Program-made: the position numbers and the translations under genes
Notes under the pieces: model-generated
The model's database searches: none
What the model was told of the DNA's origin: nothing
The model's input: only the letters and a program-made list of their open reading frames with translations
Assembly (NCBI GenBank): GCA_009923855.1
Contig: RFST01000004.1
Location: 1 to 32,918 of the forward strand
Direction of reading: 5' to 3'
From: Actinomycetota bacterium
GTDB taxonomy: Bacteria > Actinomycetota > Acidimicrobiia > Acidimicrobiales > Ilumatobacteraceae
DNA length: 32,918 bases
In this document: positions 1 through 9,196 of the stretch, in pieces
Layout: every line of letters begins with the position of its first letter
Position numbering within the stretch: position 1 is the first letter of the stretch

Positions 1-1011
1 GATGCGGTTCTGCGCGCGGATGTGACCGTCACTTTTGCTGTCTCCAAGCCCGGACTTCATCTGGGGATCGGCCCGGATGTAGCAGGTCGTATCGAAGTGG
101 TCGACATCGGACTCAACCCGCTGCCCGATGGAGTTGAACCGCATGCATGGTTGGTCACCGGTGCCGATGTGGCCGCTTGGTGGCCACGCCGTGCTCGCAC
201 TGCCCACAAGTGGTCGGCTGCAGTGCGGGTTGTCGCGGGTGGGCCCGGCATGCGCGGCGCCGCGCAGTTGGCGGCGTCGGCAGCATTGCGCGCTGGTGCG
301 GGCATGGTGCGGTTGTCATCACCTGGTGCACCCGATGGCGACTCCGCGCCGATCGAAGCGGTACACGAGTCGTTACCGATCGATGGCTGGGCGGCACAGG
401 TGTTCGAGGATCTGCATCGTTTCGGTTCGTTGGTGGTTGGCCCCGGTCTCGGACGCGCCGACGCGACGGCGGCCGAGGCTGCCCGGTTGGTTTTCGATAG
501 CGGTCTGCCCGCGGTGGTCGATGGCGATGGGCTGTTCGCGCTGTCGTGGAATCCGCATGGGGCGCCGGGGTCGTTGCGTGCACGAGGTGCACCGGTGGTG
601 CTCACCCCGCACGCGGGTGAGTTCGCCACCCTCACTGGTTCAGCCCCGGGGGCCGATCCGATCGCGGCCGCAAATGCGCTGGTGGCCGAGACCGGAGCCG
701 TGGTGCTGTTGAAGGGGCCGACCACGGTGGTGGCGGGCCCAGATGGCCGTACGTATCTGGTGACGCGTGGTGATCGCCGTCTGGCCACAGCTGGTACCGG
801 TGACGTGTTGTCGGGTGTCATCGGTGCGCTACTTGCGGGTGGCTGCCCGCCGGGGAAGGCCGCCGCCGCTGCCGCGTGGGTGCATGGTGATGCGGCTCGA
901 CGCTGCGGAGGGTCGCCGGTTGCTGGAGATCTGCCGGAGATGGTCGCAGAGGTTGTGGCCGAGCTGTTGTCACTGACCGGCCCATCGCACGCCGGGCAGT
1001 TCGCGGACTGA
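1..1011 (+). CDS. nnr: Bifunctional NAD(P)HX epimerase/dehydratase, 3' part (5' end outside window)
   Basis: Repairs damaged NAD(P)H hydrates: the C-terminal domain is the ADP/ATP-dependent (S)-NAD(P)HX dehydratase of the ribokinase-like fold. The reading frame is open from base 1, and its first residues (DAVLRADVTVTF, then a KPGL stretch) match the last strand of the YjeF_N epimerase domain, so the gene starts upstream of the window and is probably the fused two-domain enzyme. The GTG at 22 is therefore not the start. The dehydratase part shows AGGPGMRGAAQLAASAALRA, VVGPGLG, LTPHAGEF and the catalytic/phosphate-binding GTGDVLSG. It ends TGATG, overlapping alr by 1 nt, so the two are co-translated. 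Pairing of nnr with alr and the tsa genes is common in actinobacteria. The identity of the domain is clear; only the fusion is inferred. Confidence 0.93.
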   Translation, partial: DAVLRADVTVTFAVSKPGLHLGIGPDVAGRIEVVDIGLNPLPDGVEPHAWLVTGADVAAWWPRRARTAHKWSAAVRVVAGGPGMRGAAQLAASAALRAGAGMVRLSSPGAPDGDSAPIEAVHESLPIDGWAAQVFEDLHRFGSLVVGPGLGRADATAAEAARLVFDSGLPAVVDGDGLFALSWNPHGAPGSLRARGAPVVLTPHAGEFATLTGSAPGADPIAAANALVAETGAVVLLKGPTTVVAGPDGRTYLVTRGDRRLATAGTGDVLSGVIGALLAGGCPPGKAAAAAAWVHGDAARRCGGSPVAGDLPEMVAEVVAELLSLTGPSHAGQFAD

Positions 1012-2180
1012 TGCCGTACCCAGTGCACGGTCGCTCGACCGAGGTGGTGGTCGACACCGAGGTGATTGTGCACAACGTGCGGTTGCTCCGTTCGCTGGTC
1101 GCGCCCGCCGATGTCTGGGCTGTGGTCAAAGCCGATGGCTACGGCCATGGTGACGGCGATGTGGCACGGGCAGCGGTTGCCGCCGGCGCACGCGGACTGT
1201 GTGTCGCGCTGGTCGGCGAAGGAATGCGCCTACGTGAACGAGCCGCGATTCCCGAGACCACACCGATTCTGGTTCTGAGCGAACAACCGGAGGCTGAACT
1301 GGATGCGCTGGTGCGGCACCGGTTGGATGCCACGGTGTACACCGTCGACCAGGTGACAGCCCTCGCGGATGCGGCACGCCGCAGCGCGGTGGGCGCTGTG
1401 AGCGTGCATGTCAAAGTCGACACGGGTATGGGTCGAGTGGGTGTGGCACCCGCTGATGTGGCGGCACTGTGTGATGCGATTGATGCCGACGATGTGCTGC
1501 GACCGGCTGGCGTCATGTCGCATCTCGCAGTTGCCGACGAGCCCGATCATCCGGGCACCGATCAGCAGTTGGGAGTCTTCGCCGAGGTCGTCGCCGAGGT
1601 TCAGGCGCGTGGCGGGGCGTGGTCGCATGCGGCCGTGCATGTGGCGAATTCGGCCGCAGGGCTCACTCGTCCCGATGCGCATCGGGATCTGGTGCGCGCC
1701 GGTATCGCGCTATACGGCATCTCACCATCGCCTGCGGTATCGGCCGCCGCATCGGGCCTGCGTCCGGCTCTGTCGTGGGTGTCCAAGGTGTCGTTCGTGA
1801 AACGGGTGGCTTCGGGTACACCGGTCTCCTACGGATGGACGCACCTCTGCGAGGCCGCGACCACGTTGGCCACGGTGCCGGTCGGCTACGCCGACGGTGT
1901 GCCGCGCGATCTTGCAGGGCGCGGAGGTGTGGTGCTGATCGGTGGTCGCCGGTGCCGGATCGTGGGTCGGGTGACGATGGACCAGATGCTGGTTGATGTG
2001 GGTGACGCCGCCGTGGCGGTGGGGGATGAGGTCGTATTGATCGGCGCCGATGGTGATGTTGCGATCACTGTTGAGGAGTGGGCCGAGTGGTCCGACACCA
2101 TCGGTTACGAGGTGGTGTGCCGTATCGGCGGCCGGGTGCCGCGCCGCAGCTCCGTGGGTGCGGTGGAGCCACGCTCATAG
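1011..2180 (+). CDS. alr: Alanine racemase
   Basis: PLP enzyme that interconverts L- and D-alanine for peptidoglycan, in the cytoplasm. The 389-residue length is normal. The PLP lysine lies in AVVKADGYGHG (Lys40). The N-terminal TIM barrel carries VDTGMGRVG and the phosphate-binding GIALYGISP; the C-terminal beta domain carries the VSYGWTH tyrosine region, VPVGYADG and RVTMDQMLVDVG. The ATG at 1011 overlaps the TGA of nnr by 1 nt (TGATG), which fixes the start. The tsaE start follows 11 nt after the stop. It is part of a long operon running to maf. No unusual residue changes were seen. Confidence 0.97.
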   Translation: MPYPVHGRSTEVVVDTEVIVHNVRLLRSLVAPADVWAVVKADGYGHGDGDVARAAVAAGARGLCVALVGEGMRLRERAAIPETTPILVLSEQPEAELDALVRHRLDATVYTVDQVTALADAARRSAVGAVSVHVKVDTGMGRVGVAPADVAALCDAIDADDVLRPAGVMSHLAVADEPDHPGTDQQLGVFAEVVAEVQARGGAWSHAAVHVANSAAGLTRPDAHRDLVRAGIALYGISPSPAVSAAASGLRPALSWVSKVSFVKRVASGTPVSYGWTHLCEAATTLATVPVGYADGVPRDLAGRGGVVLIGGRRCRIVGRVTMDQMLVDVGDAAVAVGDEVVLIGADGDVAITVEEWAEWSDTIGYEVVCRIGGRVPRRSSVGAVEPRS

Positions 2181-2191
2181 CATCGGGTTCG

Positions 2192-2698
2192 ATGTTGTTG
2201 CAGGCCCGTTCGATCGCTGACACCCGCGCGATTGCGGCTGCGCTGGCTGCGTGGTTGCGATCCGGGGACATCGTCGTGCTGTCGGGGGAGATGGGTGCGG
2301 GAAAGACGGCATTCGCCCAGGGTGTCGGTACGGCGCTCGGGGTGGATCAGCCGTTGACGTCACCCACGTTCACGCTGGTGAACTCTTACGGCTGCGACCG
2401 CTTCACCTTGCACCATGCCGACCTGTATCGCTTGGAGCGCACCACCGAACTGGCAGATCTGGCGCTGGCCGAACTGGCGGAGTTCTCCGGTGTGGTCCTC
2501 ATCGAGTGGGGTGAGGTAGCTGCTGACGCGTTGGGCGATCACCTGTGGGTTCATCTTGAGATTGACGATGAGGCAGCAGACCTCGATGCTCCAGGTGACG
2601 CGCCACCTGAGGGGCGCACGATCGAATGTGGTGCGGTCGGCGATAGGTGGGTCGGTCGTTGGGACCGCGTGCGGGCAGCCATGGAGGCGGCATGTTGA
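2192..2698 (+). CDS. tsaE: tRNA t6A biosynthesis ATPase TsaE
   Basis: ATPase subunit of the TsaB-TsaD-TsaE complex that makes threonylcarbamoyl-adenosine (t6A37) on ANN-decoding tRNAs. The protein (168 residues from the chosen start) has the P-loop GEMGAGKT, the switch-like TSPTFTLVN, and the HADLYRL and LIEWGE motifs typical of the family. The frame stays open upstream into the end of alr, but homology to the family begins at about MLLQARSIADT, so ATG 2192 is preferred over ATG 2078; only 11 nt then separate it from alr. The stop overlaps the tsaB start (ATG 2692, TGA 2696), so the two are translationally coupled. Confidence 0.94.
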   Translation: MLLQARSIADTRAIAAALAAWLRSGDIVVLSGEMGAGKTAFAQGVGTALGVDQPLTSPTFTLVNSYGCDRFTLHHADLYRLERTTELADLALAELAEFSGVVLIEWGEVAADALGDHLWVHLEIDDEAADLDAPGDAPPEGRTIECGAVGDRWVGRWDRVRAAMEAAC

Positions 2699-3387
2699 TT
2701 CTCGCTCTTGAGACCGCCACCGAGTCGGTGGGGGTGGCGATCGGCACTTCCGATGGTCCGATGGCCTCTGTCGAGGTGGCGCGTGGTCGTCGCCACACCG
2801 AGACCCTGGTCCCCGCTGTGGAGTTCGTCTGCCGCCAGGCCGACGTCGCGTTGGCCGAGGTCACCTCGGTCGCTGTCGACATCGGGCCCGGGTTGTTCAC
2901 CGGTATGCGGGTCGGTATCGCAACCGCGAAGGCGTTCGCCATGGCCCTCGATGTGCCGATCGCGCCGGTCTCATCGCTCGACGTGCTCGCATGCGGTGTC
3001 GGCGATACGGACCGGGTGGTCGTGCCGGTGGTCGATACCCGAAAGGGCGAGGTGGCGTGGTCCATGGTGCGCATGGTGCACGGACGCATCGAGCAGCTGA
3101 TGGAGCCGGTGATCGGTCCGGTCGAGGACCTCGTGGCCGACATGATGGCGCGGGATCAGCCGAGCGTGTGCGTTGGGGATGGCGCGGCTCGGTACCGCGA
3201 CGAGATCACTGCCGGGGTGAATTGTGAGGTGGCGGGCCCTGTGCATCCTTCGCCGGTGGCGCTGCTGGCTGCGGCCGTAGCGATGGCCACCGACGAGGCT
3301 GTGTGTGCACCCCATCTGGTCGAGCCGATGTATCTGCGCGCTCCGGACGCCACGATCAATTGGGCGACGCGGCAGGTGCGCCCATGA
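2692..3387 (+). CDS. tsaB: tRNA t6A biosynthesis protein TsaB
   Basis: ASKHA-fold partner of TsaD, needed for assembly of the t6A-synthesising complex. The N-terminus ILALETATESVGVAI and the segment VDIGPGLFTGMRVGIATAKA are diagnostic; the region around SSLDVLA follows as usual. It has 231 residues from ATG 2692. The start sits inside the end of tsaE (7-nt overlap), and its TGA is embedded in the ATGA start of rimI. A GTG at 2647 would add 15 residues of tsaE-overlapping sequence with no family match and was rejected. Confidence 0.95.
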   Translation: MLILALETATESVGVAIGTSDGPMASVEVARGRRHTETLVPAVEFVCRQADVALAEVTSVAVDIGPGLFTGMRVGIATAKAFAMALDVPIAPVSSLDVLACGVGDTDRVVVPVVDTRKGEVAWSMVRMVHGRIEQLMEPVIGPVEDLVADMMARDQPSVCVGDGAARYRDEITAGVNCEVAGPVHPSPVALLAAAVAMATDEAVCAPHLVEPMYLRAPDATINWATRQVRP

Positions 3388-3929
3388 GGCTGCTCGGTGT
3401 GGGTGGCGCGGTGTGTGTCATCACGCCGATGCGACGCCGGCATCTGCGACGGGTGATGCGGATTGAGGCGCTGACCTATGAGCGGCATTGGACGCGGTCG
3501 GTCTTCGAGAGTGAGCTCGACCAGGTCGGCCGCGGTGGACGTCACTACGTGGTGGCCCGCAGCGATGGTGACATCGTGGGGTATGCGGGCCTGTGGGTGG
3601 TGGCCGGCGGCAGCGTTCCCACGGAGGCACACATCACCAACATCGTTGTTGACGAGGCGAATCGTCGCCGCGGTGTTGCCTCGGCATTGATGTGTCATCT
3701 GGGGCGCGTGGCCCGCGCCGAGGGCGCAACGGCGTGGACGCTCGAGGTACGCGCCACGGCAACGGGGGCCCATGAGTTGTATCGACGGTTTGGGTTCGCA
3801 CCCGCGGGCGTGCGTCGCGGCTACTACGAGAACGGGACCGATGCCGTGGTGATGTGGTGCCATGAACTTGGCGACGACGACTACGGGCATCGACTCGATG
3901 CACTCGATCCAAACCGGGGTGGACGATGA
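3384..3929 (+). CDS. rimI: Ribosomal protein S18-alanine N-acetyltransferase-like GNAT protein
   Basis: GNAT acetyltransferase; RimI acetylates the N-terminal alanine of ribosomal protein S18, and related enzymes act on other protein N-termini. The 181-residue product contains the acetyl-CoA pyrophosphate-binding loop in VDEANRRRGVASALM (the R/Q-x-x-G-x-A signature), then LEVRATATGAHELYRRFGF and a C-terminal YYENGTDAVVM, all characteristic of RimI. The start ATGA overlaps the tsaB stop by 4 nt and the end overlaps tsaD by 4 nt. A rimI between tsaB and tsaD is the usual actinobacterial arrangement. The true substrate cannot be read from sequence. Confidence 0.9.
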   Translation: MRLLGVGGAVCVITPMRRRHLRRVMRIEALTYERHWTRSVFESELDQVGRGGRHYVVARSDGDIVGYAGLWVVAGGSVPTEAHITNIVVDEANRRRGVASALMCHLGRVARAEGATAWTLEVRATATGAHELYRRFGFAPAGVRRGYYENGTDAVVMWCHELGDDDYGHRLDALDPNRGGR

Positions 3930-4999
3930 ACAGCGACGCAGCGATGAGCGGAGGTGCGGGGCGGCCAGGTGTCGGCCCCGACACGTTGGTCCTCGGCATC
4001 GAGACCAGTTGTGATGAGACCGCGGCTGCGCTGGTACTTGGTGGTACCGACGTGGTGTCGTCGGTGGTGTCGAGCCAGATCGACCTCCATGCCGAATTCG
4101 GTGGCGTGGTGCCCGAAGTTGCATCGCGGGCCCATCTCGAGTCGCTGAACCCGGTGGTGGAACGCGCGCTCGCCGACGCCGGGGTTGGCCCCGAGCGGGT
4201 GGATGCAGTGGCGTGCACCGTGGGGCCCGGCCTGATCGGGGCGCTCATCGTGGGGGTGTCGGCAGCCAAGGCACTATCGCTGGCTTGGGAGGTTCCCTTT
4301 GTGGGGGTCAACCATCTCGAAGCTCATCTGTACTCGTCGTTCCTCGACCACGGCGACATCGGGTTTCCGTTGGTGGTGCTGTTGGTGTCGGGCGGGCACA
4401 CGATGCTGATCGAGATGCGCGGTCATGGTGACTATCGCTTGCTGGGCCGCACCATCGATGATGCGGCTGGCGAGGCCTTCGACAAGGTGGCACGCTTTCT
4501 TGATCTCGGATATCCGGGTGGCCCGGCGATCGACGCCGCTGCCGAATTGGGCGACCCCGAGCACATTGCGTTCCCTCGAGCGATGATGCATGACGGTCTC
4601 GATATGAGCTTCAGCGGTCTGAAGACCGCGGTCACGAATCATGTGCGGCGTCACCCCGACGTGGGTTCGGCCGATGTGGCGGCGTCGTTCCGCGCCGCAG
4701 TGGTGGACGTGCTGGTTGCCAAGACTCGCCGGGCGGCAGCCGAGGTCGACGCGGTGGGGATCGTGTTGGGTGGTGGTGTGGCTGCGAACGCCCTGTTGCG
4801 CACTGAGATGGCAGCTGCGGGTGCTGCAGATGGCCGAGCGGTGCTGTTGCCCAGCCGAGAGATGTGCACGGATAACGCAGCCATGATCGCTGCTGCTGGT
4901 TGGCATCGGCTTGGGGTCGACGGGCCGAGCCCTCTCGACATCGGTGCGTTCCCGACAATGCCGCTGGTGTCGTCCACATCGGAGGCTCATCGTGGCTGA
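3926..4999 (+). CDS. tsaD: tRNA N6-threonylcarbamoyladenosine transferase TsaD
   Basis: Catalytic subunit that moves the threonylcarbamoyl group from TC-AMP to A37 of tRNA. The ASKHA signature VLGIETSCDETAAAL opens the domain. The metal-binding histidines are in NHLEAH, and LLVSGGHTML, GEAFDKVARFL, GGPAID, MSFSGLKTAV and LGGGVAANALLR follow in the standard order. It has 357 residues with a short extra N-terminus of about 18 residues. The ATG overlaps rimI by 4 nt. The GTG of the following dus gene lies within its last codons. Confidence 0.97.
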   Translation: MNSDAAMSGGAGRPGVGPDTLVLGIETSCDETAAALVLGGTDVVSSVVSSQIDLHAEFGGVVPEVASRAHLESLNPVVERALADAGVGPERVDAVACTVGPGLIGALIVGVSAAKALSLAWEVPFVGVNHLEAHLYSSFLDHGDIGFPLVVLLVSGGHTMLIEMRGHGDYRLLGRTIDDAAGEAFDKVARFLDLGYPGGPAIDAAAELGDPEHIAFPRAMMHDGLDMSFSGLKTAVTNHVRRHPDVGSADVAASFRAAVVDVLVAKTRRAAAEVDAVGIVLGGGVAANALLRTEMAAAGAADGRAVLLPSREMCTDNAAMIAAAGWHRLGVDGPSPLDIGAFPTMPLVSSTSEAHRG

Positions 5000-6176
5000 G
5001 CGTCGGCCGTTGACCATTGCCGGCCACACACCGGCGGCGCCGGTCGTGCTCGCCCCGATGGCCGGGGTGACGAACCGGGCGTTCCGGTCGATCTGTCGGT
5101 CATTCGCACCGGGACTGGTGTACGTCAATGAGATGGTGATGGCCACCGCGGTGCTGCACCGCAATCCGAAGACCGAGACGATGATGGCCTTCGGTGACGA
5201 TGAGCGGCCACGTTCGTTGCAGGTCTACGGCTCGGATCCCACCGATCTCGCTCGGGCGGTGGGTCAGTTGTGCGACGAGGGTCGGGTCGACCACGTCGAT
5301 CTCAATTTCGGCTGCCCCGCAGCGAAAGTCACCCGTCGGGGTGGAGGGGCCGCGGTGCCGGCCCGGCCAGCGCTGCTCCGTGCCATTGTCCGTGGTGCGG
5401 TGTCGGCAGCAGCGCCCTACGGGGTGCCGGTGACGGCGAAGTTCCGGATGGGCATCGATGATGACTGGCGCACCGATGTGCGCACCGGCTTGATCTGTGC
5501 CGACGAGGGGGCGCACTGGGTGGCATTGCATGCACGCACCGTGGCCCAGCACTATGCCGGTGATGCGCGCTGGACGGCGATTGCCGAGTTGCGCGCCGCC
5601 CTCGACGACGCCGGCCACGACATTCCGGTTCTTGGCAATGGCGACATCTGGGAAGCCACCGACGCAGTGGCGATGATGGATGCCACCGGGTGTGATGGTG
5701 TGGTGATCGGCCGTGGGTGTTTGGGGCGTCCGTGGTTGTTCTCGGACCTGGTCACCGTGTTGTCGGGTGGTGACCCTCCGCCGTCGCGCACCTTGGGCGA
5801 GGTGGCTGCCACCATGTCGGCACATGCGCGCGCACTGGTGGAGCACTTCGATGGTGCCGCGGTGCGCAGCACCGGCGAGGACCTCGCCATGCGCGATTTC
5901 CGGAAGCACTCCGGGTGGTACCTGAGCGGGTATCCGGTGGGACCGGAGATGCGACGACGCTTCTCGATGGTGAAGTCGTTGTGCGAGTTCGAGGATCTGC
6001 TGGGCCAGTTGGATCCGCAGGCGTGCCTGGTGGACGGTGGTGAGCGGATTCGTCGTGGCCATACCAATGGCCCGATCCGTCCAGCGTTGCCCGAGGGTTT
6101 CCGTGATGCTCCCGATGCCGACAGCGACATGAGCATCCCCGACGATGATCGGGCGATGGCGGTCTCGGGTGGCTGA
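4992..6176 (+). CDS. dus: tRNA-dihydrouridine synthase (DusB-like)
   Basis: FMN enzyme that reduces uridines in the tRNA D-loop using NADPH. The TIM-barrel signatures are APMAGVTNRAFR, the substrate-side segment EMVMATAVL, the active-site cysteine in LNFGCPAAKVTRRGGGAA, VTAKFRMG, the HARTVAQHYAG FMN-phosphate region, and GNGDIWEA with VVIGRGCLGRPWLF. The chosen start is GTG 4992, inside the end of tsaD (8-nt overlap reading GTGGCTGA); it gives 394 residues with the family's usual N-terminus, whereas ATG 4911 would add unrelated residues. A dus gene between tsaD and groES is not part of the core actinobacterial order and may be a lineage feature. Confidence 0.95.
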   Translation: MAERRPLTIAGHTPAAPVVLAPMAGVTNRAFRSICRSFAPGLVYVNEMVMATAVLHRNPKTETMMAFGDDERPRSLQVYGSDPTDLARAVGQLCDEGRVDHVDLNFGCPAAKVTRRGGGAAVPARPALLRAIVRGAVSAAAPYGVPVTAKFRMGIDDDWRTDVRTGLICADEGAHWVALHARTVAQHYAGDARWTAIAELRAALDDAGHDIPVLGNGDIWEATDAVAMMDATGCDGVVIGRGCLGRPWLFSDLVTVLSGGDPPPSRTLGEVAATMSAHARALVEHFDGAAVRSTGEDLAMRDFRKHSGWYLSGYPVGPEMRRRFSMVKSLCEFEDLLGQLDPQACLVDGGERIRRGHTNGPIRPALPEGFRDAPDADSDMSIPDDDRAMAVSGG

Positions 6177-6813
6177 GAACGCCTCAGGTTCTCACGGTGC
6201 TGTCGCCGCGGAAGCATCTCGTGGCGGAGCTGCGCCGGATGCGCCAGTGGTGTTGGCCTCGGCGTCTCCTCGTCGGCGCGAGTTGCTGACATCGATGGGG
6301 GTCGGGTTCATCATCGATCCTGCTGATGTCGATGAGTCGGTGATCGGCGACGAGTCGGCCGTGGAGTATGTGGCCCGCGTGTCGGCGCTGAAAGCCCAGC
6401 GTATTGCGGACCGCCACCATGATGCGGTGGTGCTCGCGGCCGACACCACTGTTGATCTCGATGGGCGCATCATGGCCAAACCGATCGATGCAAATGATGC
6501 GGTGGAGATGTTGATGTCGTTGTCGGACCGTTGGCATCGCACCCACACCGGGGTGGTGGTGTGCCGTGGCGCACAGGTGTGGTCGCAGGTGGTGACCACC
6601 GACGTCCGTTTCGTGCGCGTCACTCCCGAGGCCGCGCGCTGGTATGTCGATGGCGGGGAACCGCTTGATAAGGCGGGTGCCTATGCCGTGCAGGGCACCG
6701 GTGGAGTGTTCGTGGCAGAGATCTCCGGCAGCGTGAGCAACGTTGTGGGTCTTCCGCTAGCCGAGACCGCAGAATTGCTCCGCTGTGCTGGCGTGGTCGT
6801 CGCCGGCAGTTAG
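6169..6813 (+). CDS. maf: Maf-family nucleoside triphosphate pyrophosphatase
   Basis: House-cleaning enzyme that hydrolyses non-canonical or excess nucleoside triphosphates (dTTP/UTP-type in the YhdE branch) to monophosphates. The family signature VLASASPRRRELL is followed by the acidic loop VLAADTTVDLDGRI and by the C-terminal DKAGAYAVQGTGGVFV. GTG 6169 is preferred: it overlaps the dus stop by 8 nt with the same GTGGCTGA sequence used at the tsaD/dus junction. The first 24 or so residues are a poorly conserved extension. The stop codon TAG lies inside the first CIRCE operator, so this is the last gene before the heat-shock promoter. Confidence 0.93.
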   Translation: MAENASGSHGAVAAEASRGGAAPDAPVVLASASPRRRELLTSMGVGFIIDPADVDESVIGDESAVEYVARVSALKAQRIADRHHDAVVLAADTTVDLDGRIMAKPIDANDAVEMLMSLSDRWHRTHTGVVVCRGAQVWSQVVTTDVRFVRVTPEAARWYVDGGEPLDKAGAYAVQGTGGVFVAEISGSVSNVVGLPLAETAELLRCAGVVVAGS

Positions 6814-6836
6814 CACTCTCGCCCTCCGGTTGCTAA
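6810..6836. promoter_or_regulatory. CIRCE operator 1 (HrcA site)
   Basis: TTAGCACTC, nine spacer bases, then GGTTGCTAA. The left arm is identical to the CIRCE consensus and the right arm matches GAGTGCTAA at 7 of 9 positions. It overlaps the maf stop codon and the putative -35 of groES. HrcA, the known CIRCE repressor, is not encoded in the window. Confidence 0.85.
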
Positions 6837-6859
6837 TCACTGGGCTACGCCTCTAGCAT
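6830..6859 (+). promoter_or_regulatory. Putative groESL promoter between the two CIRCE sites
   Basis: TTGCTA (6830-6835) and TAGCAT (6854-6859) are spaced by 18 bases, 4 of 6 matches each to sigma-70-type boxes. The -35 lies in CIRCE 1, and transcription would start within CIRCE 2, so repressor at either site would block it. The hexamers are weak, so the exact start is an inference. Confidence 0.5.
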
Positions 6860-6885
6860 TGGCACTCGCTCGGGCAGAGTGCCAA
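6859..6885. promoter_or_regulatory. CIRCE operator 2 (HrcA site)
   Basis: A perfect inverted repeat: TTGGCACTC, nine bases, GAGTGCCAA. It differs from the consensus arms TTAGCACTC/GAGTGCTAA by one symmetric base change. It sits about 54 bp upstream of groES, in or just after the predicted transcription start. The exact 9-9-9 geometry is diagnostic. Confidence 0.92.
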
Positions 6886-6939
6886 CGCCCGGGTGTTTCC
6901 ACTGACATCCCACTGTTCACGCCAACGGAGGCATGCAAC

Positions 6940-7233
6940 ATGAACCTGAAGCCCCTCGACGACCGGATCGTGGTCAGGCCCGCAGAGGCCGAGACCCAGA
7001 CCGCTTCCGGCCTGGTCATCCCTGACACCGCCAAGGAGAAGCCCCAGCAGGGTGAAGTCCTCGCGGTCGGCCCCGGCAAGCGCGCCGAGGCCAGCGGCGA
7101 ACTGATCCCGCTCGACATCTCCGTCGGCGACACGGTGCTGTACTCGAAGTACGGCGGCACCGAGGTCACCGCCAATGGTGAAGACCTGCTCGTGCTCTCC
7201 AGCCGCGACGTGCTGGCCATCGTGGCGAAGTGA
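6940..7233 (+). CDS. groES: Co-chaperonin GroES (Hsp10)
   Basis: Heptameric lid of the GroEL chamber. The 97-residue protein begins [13 protein letters not shown] and contains the mobile-loop region [20 protein letters not shown], then [17 protein letters not shown] 6940 is preceded by CGGAGG at a proper distance (6926-6931), which decides against the in-frame start further upstream. It is followed 11 nt later by groEL. Control by two CIRCE operators is predicted from the sequence immediately upstream. Confidence 0.98.
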   Translation: MNLKPLDDRIVVRPAEAETQTASGLVIPDTAKEKPQQGEVLAVGPGKRAEASGELIPLDISVGDTVLYSKYGGTEVTANGEDLLVLSSRDVLAIVAK

Positions 7234-7241
7234 GGAATTGA

Positions 7242-8882
<1,641 letters not shown>

Positions 8883-8906
8883 CGTCCGTCGTCCATTGAG
8901 ACGCCG

Positions 8907-8946
8907 ATGGTGCCCGGGGCTGTGTGCCCCGGGCACCATTGTTTTT
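8907..8946 (+). terminator. Rho-independent terminator of groESL
   Basis: A perfect 14-bp GC-rich stem (ATGGTGCCCGGGGC, loop TGTGT, complementary arm) is followed by TGTTTTT. It starts 25 nt after the groEL stop and separates groESL from the small-ORF/nudix unit, whose own promoter begins at about 8983. Confidence 0.95.
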
Positions 8947-8982
8947 CAGGGTGGTCACATGGCAGCCGTGCGGGTCGCCTCG

Positions 8983-8988
8983 TAGGCT
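8983..8988 (+). promoter_or_regulatory. -10 box of a leaderless promoter for the 57-residue ORF
   Basis: TAGGCT lies exactly 6 bases before the ATG at 8995, so transcription should begin at or next to the start codon. No Shine-Dalgarno sequence is present, in agreement. Confidence 0.55.
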
Positions 8989-8994
8989 GGGAAC

Positions 8995-9168
8995 ATGTCG
9001 TTCGAGCGCCCCGCCCCCGATCTGAACAAGCTCGTTGCTGCCTGGGAGCAGTGGGAGACAGGTGAGCAGATGCCCGGCCGCGTGCTGGCCGATCTGAAGA
9101 CGGCTGGAATGGCTGAGGTGCTCGCCGAACTGGTAGCCACCGGGTGGACCCCGGGCGCAGCCTCCTGA
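8995..9168 (+). CDS. Small conserved-looking protein, 57 residues, unknown function
   Basis: The protein begins MSFERPAPDLNKLVAAWEQW and ends in GWTPGAAS. It is soluble, probably mostly helical, with no signal peptide, membrane segment or cysteine. Evidence that it is a gene: it fills the gap between the groEL terminator and the nudix gene on the same strand, begins 6 nt after a TAGGCT -10 box like other genes here, has the strong third-position G/C of its neighbours, and has a charged, protein-like composition (NKLVAAWEQWETGEQMPGRV). It ends 28 nt before the nudix start, suggesting an operon. I recall similar short acidic proteins in related actinobacteria but cannot name a family. No function is proposed. 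Confidence 0.75.
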   Translation: MSFERPAPDLNKLVAAWEQWETGEQMPGRVLADLKTAGMAEVLAELVATGWTPGAAS

Positions 9169-9196
9169 CTCTGATGCGCGCCGTCGTGACCGCGTC

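Noticed and set aside
57-1148. 363-residue open frame on the minus strand opposite nnr
   Set aside because: Composition is Ser/Pro/Thr/Ala-rich as expected from antisense of a high-GC gene; the plus-strand frame has clear Nnr motifs.
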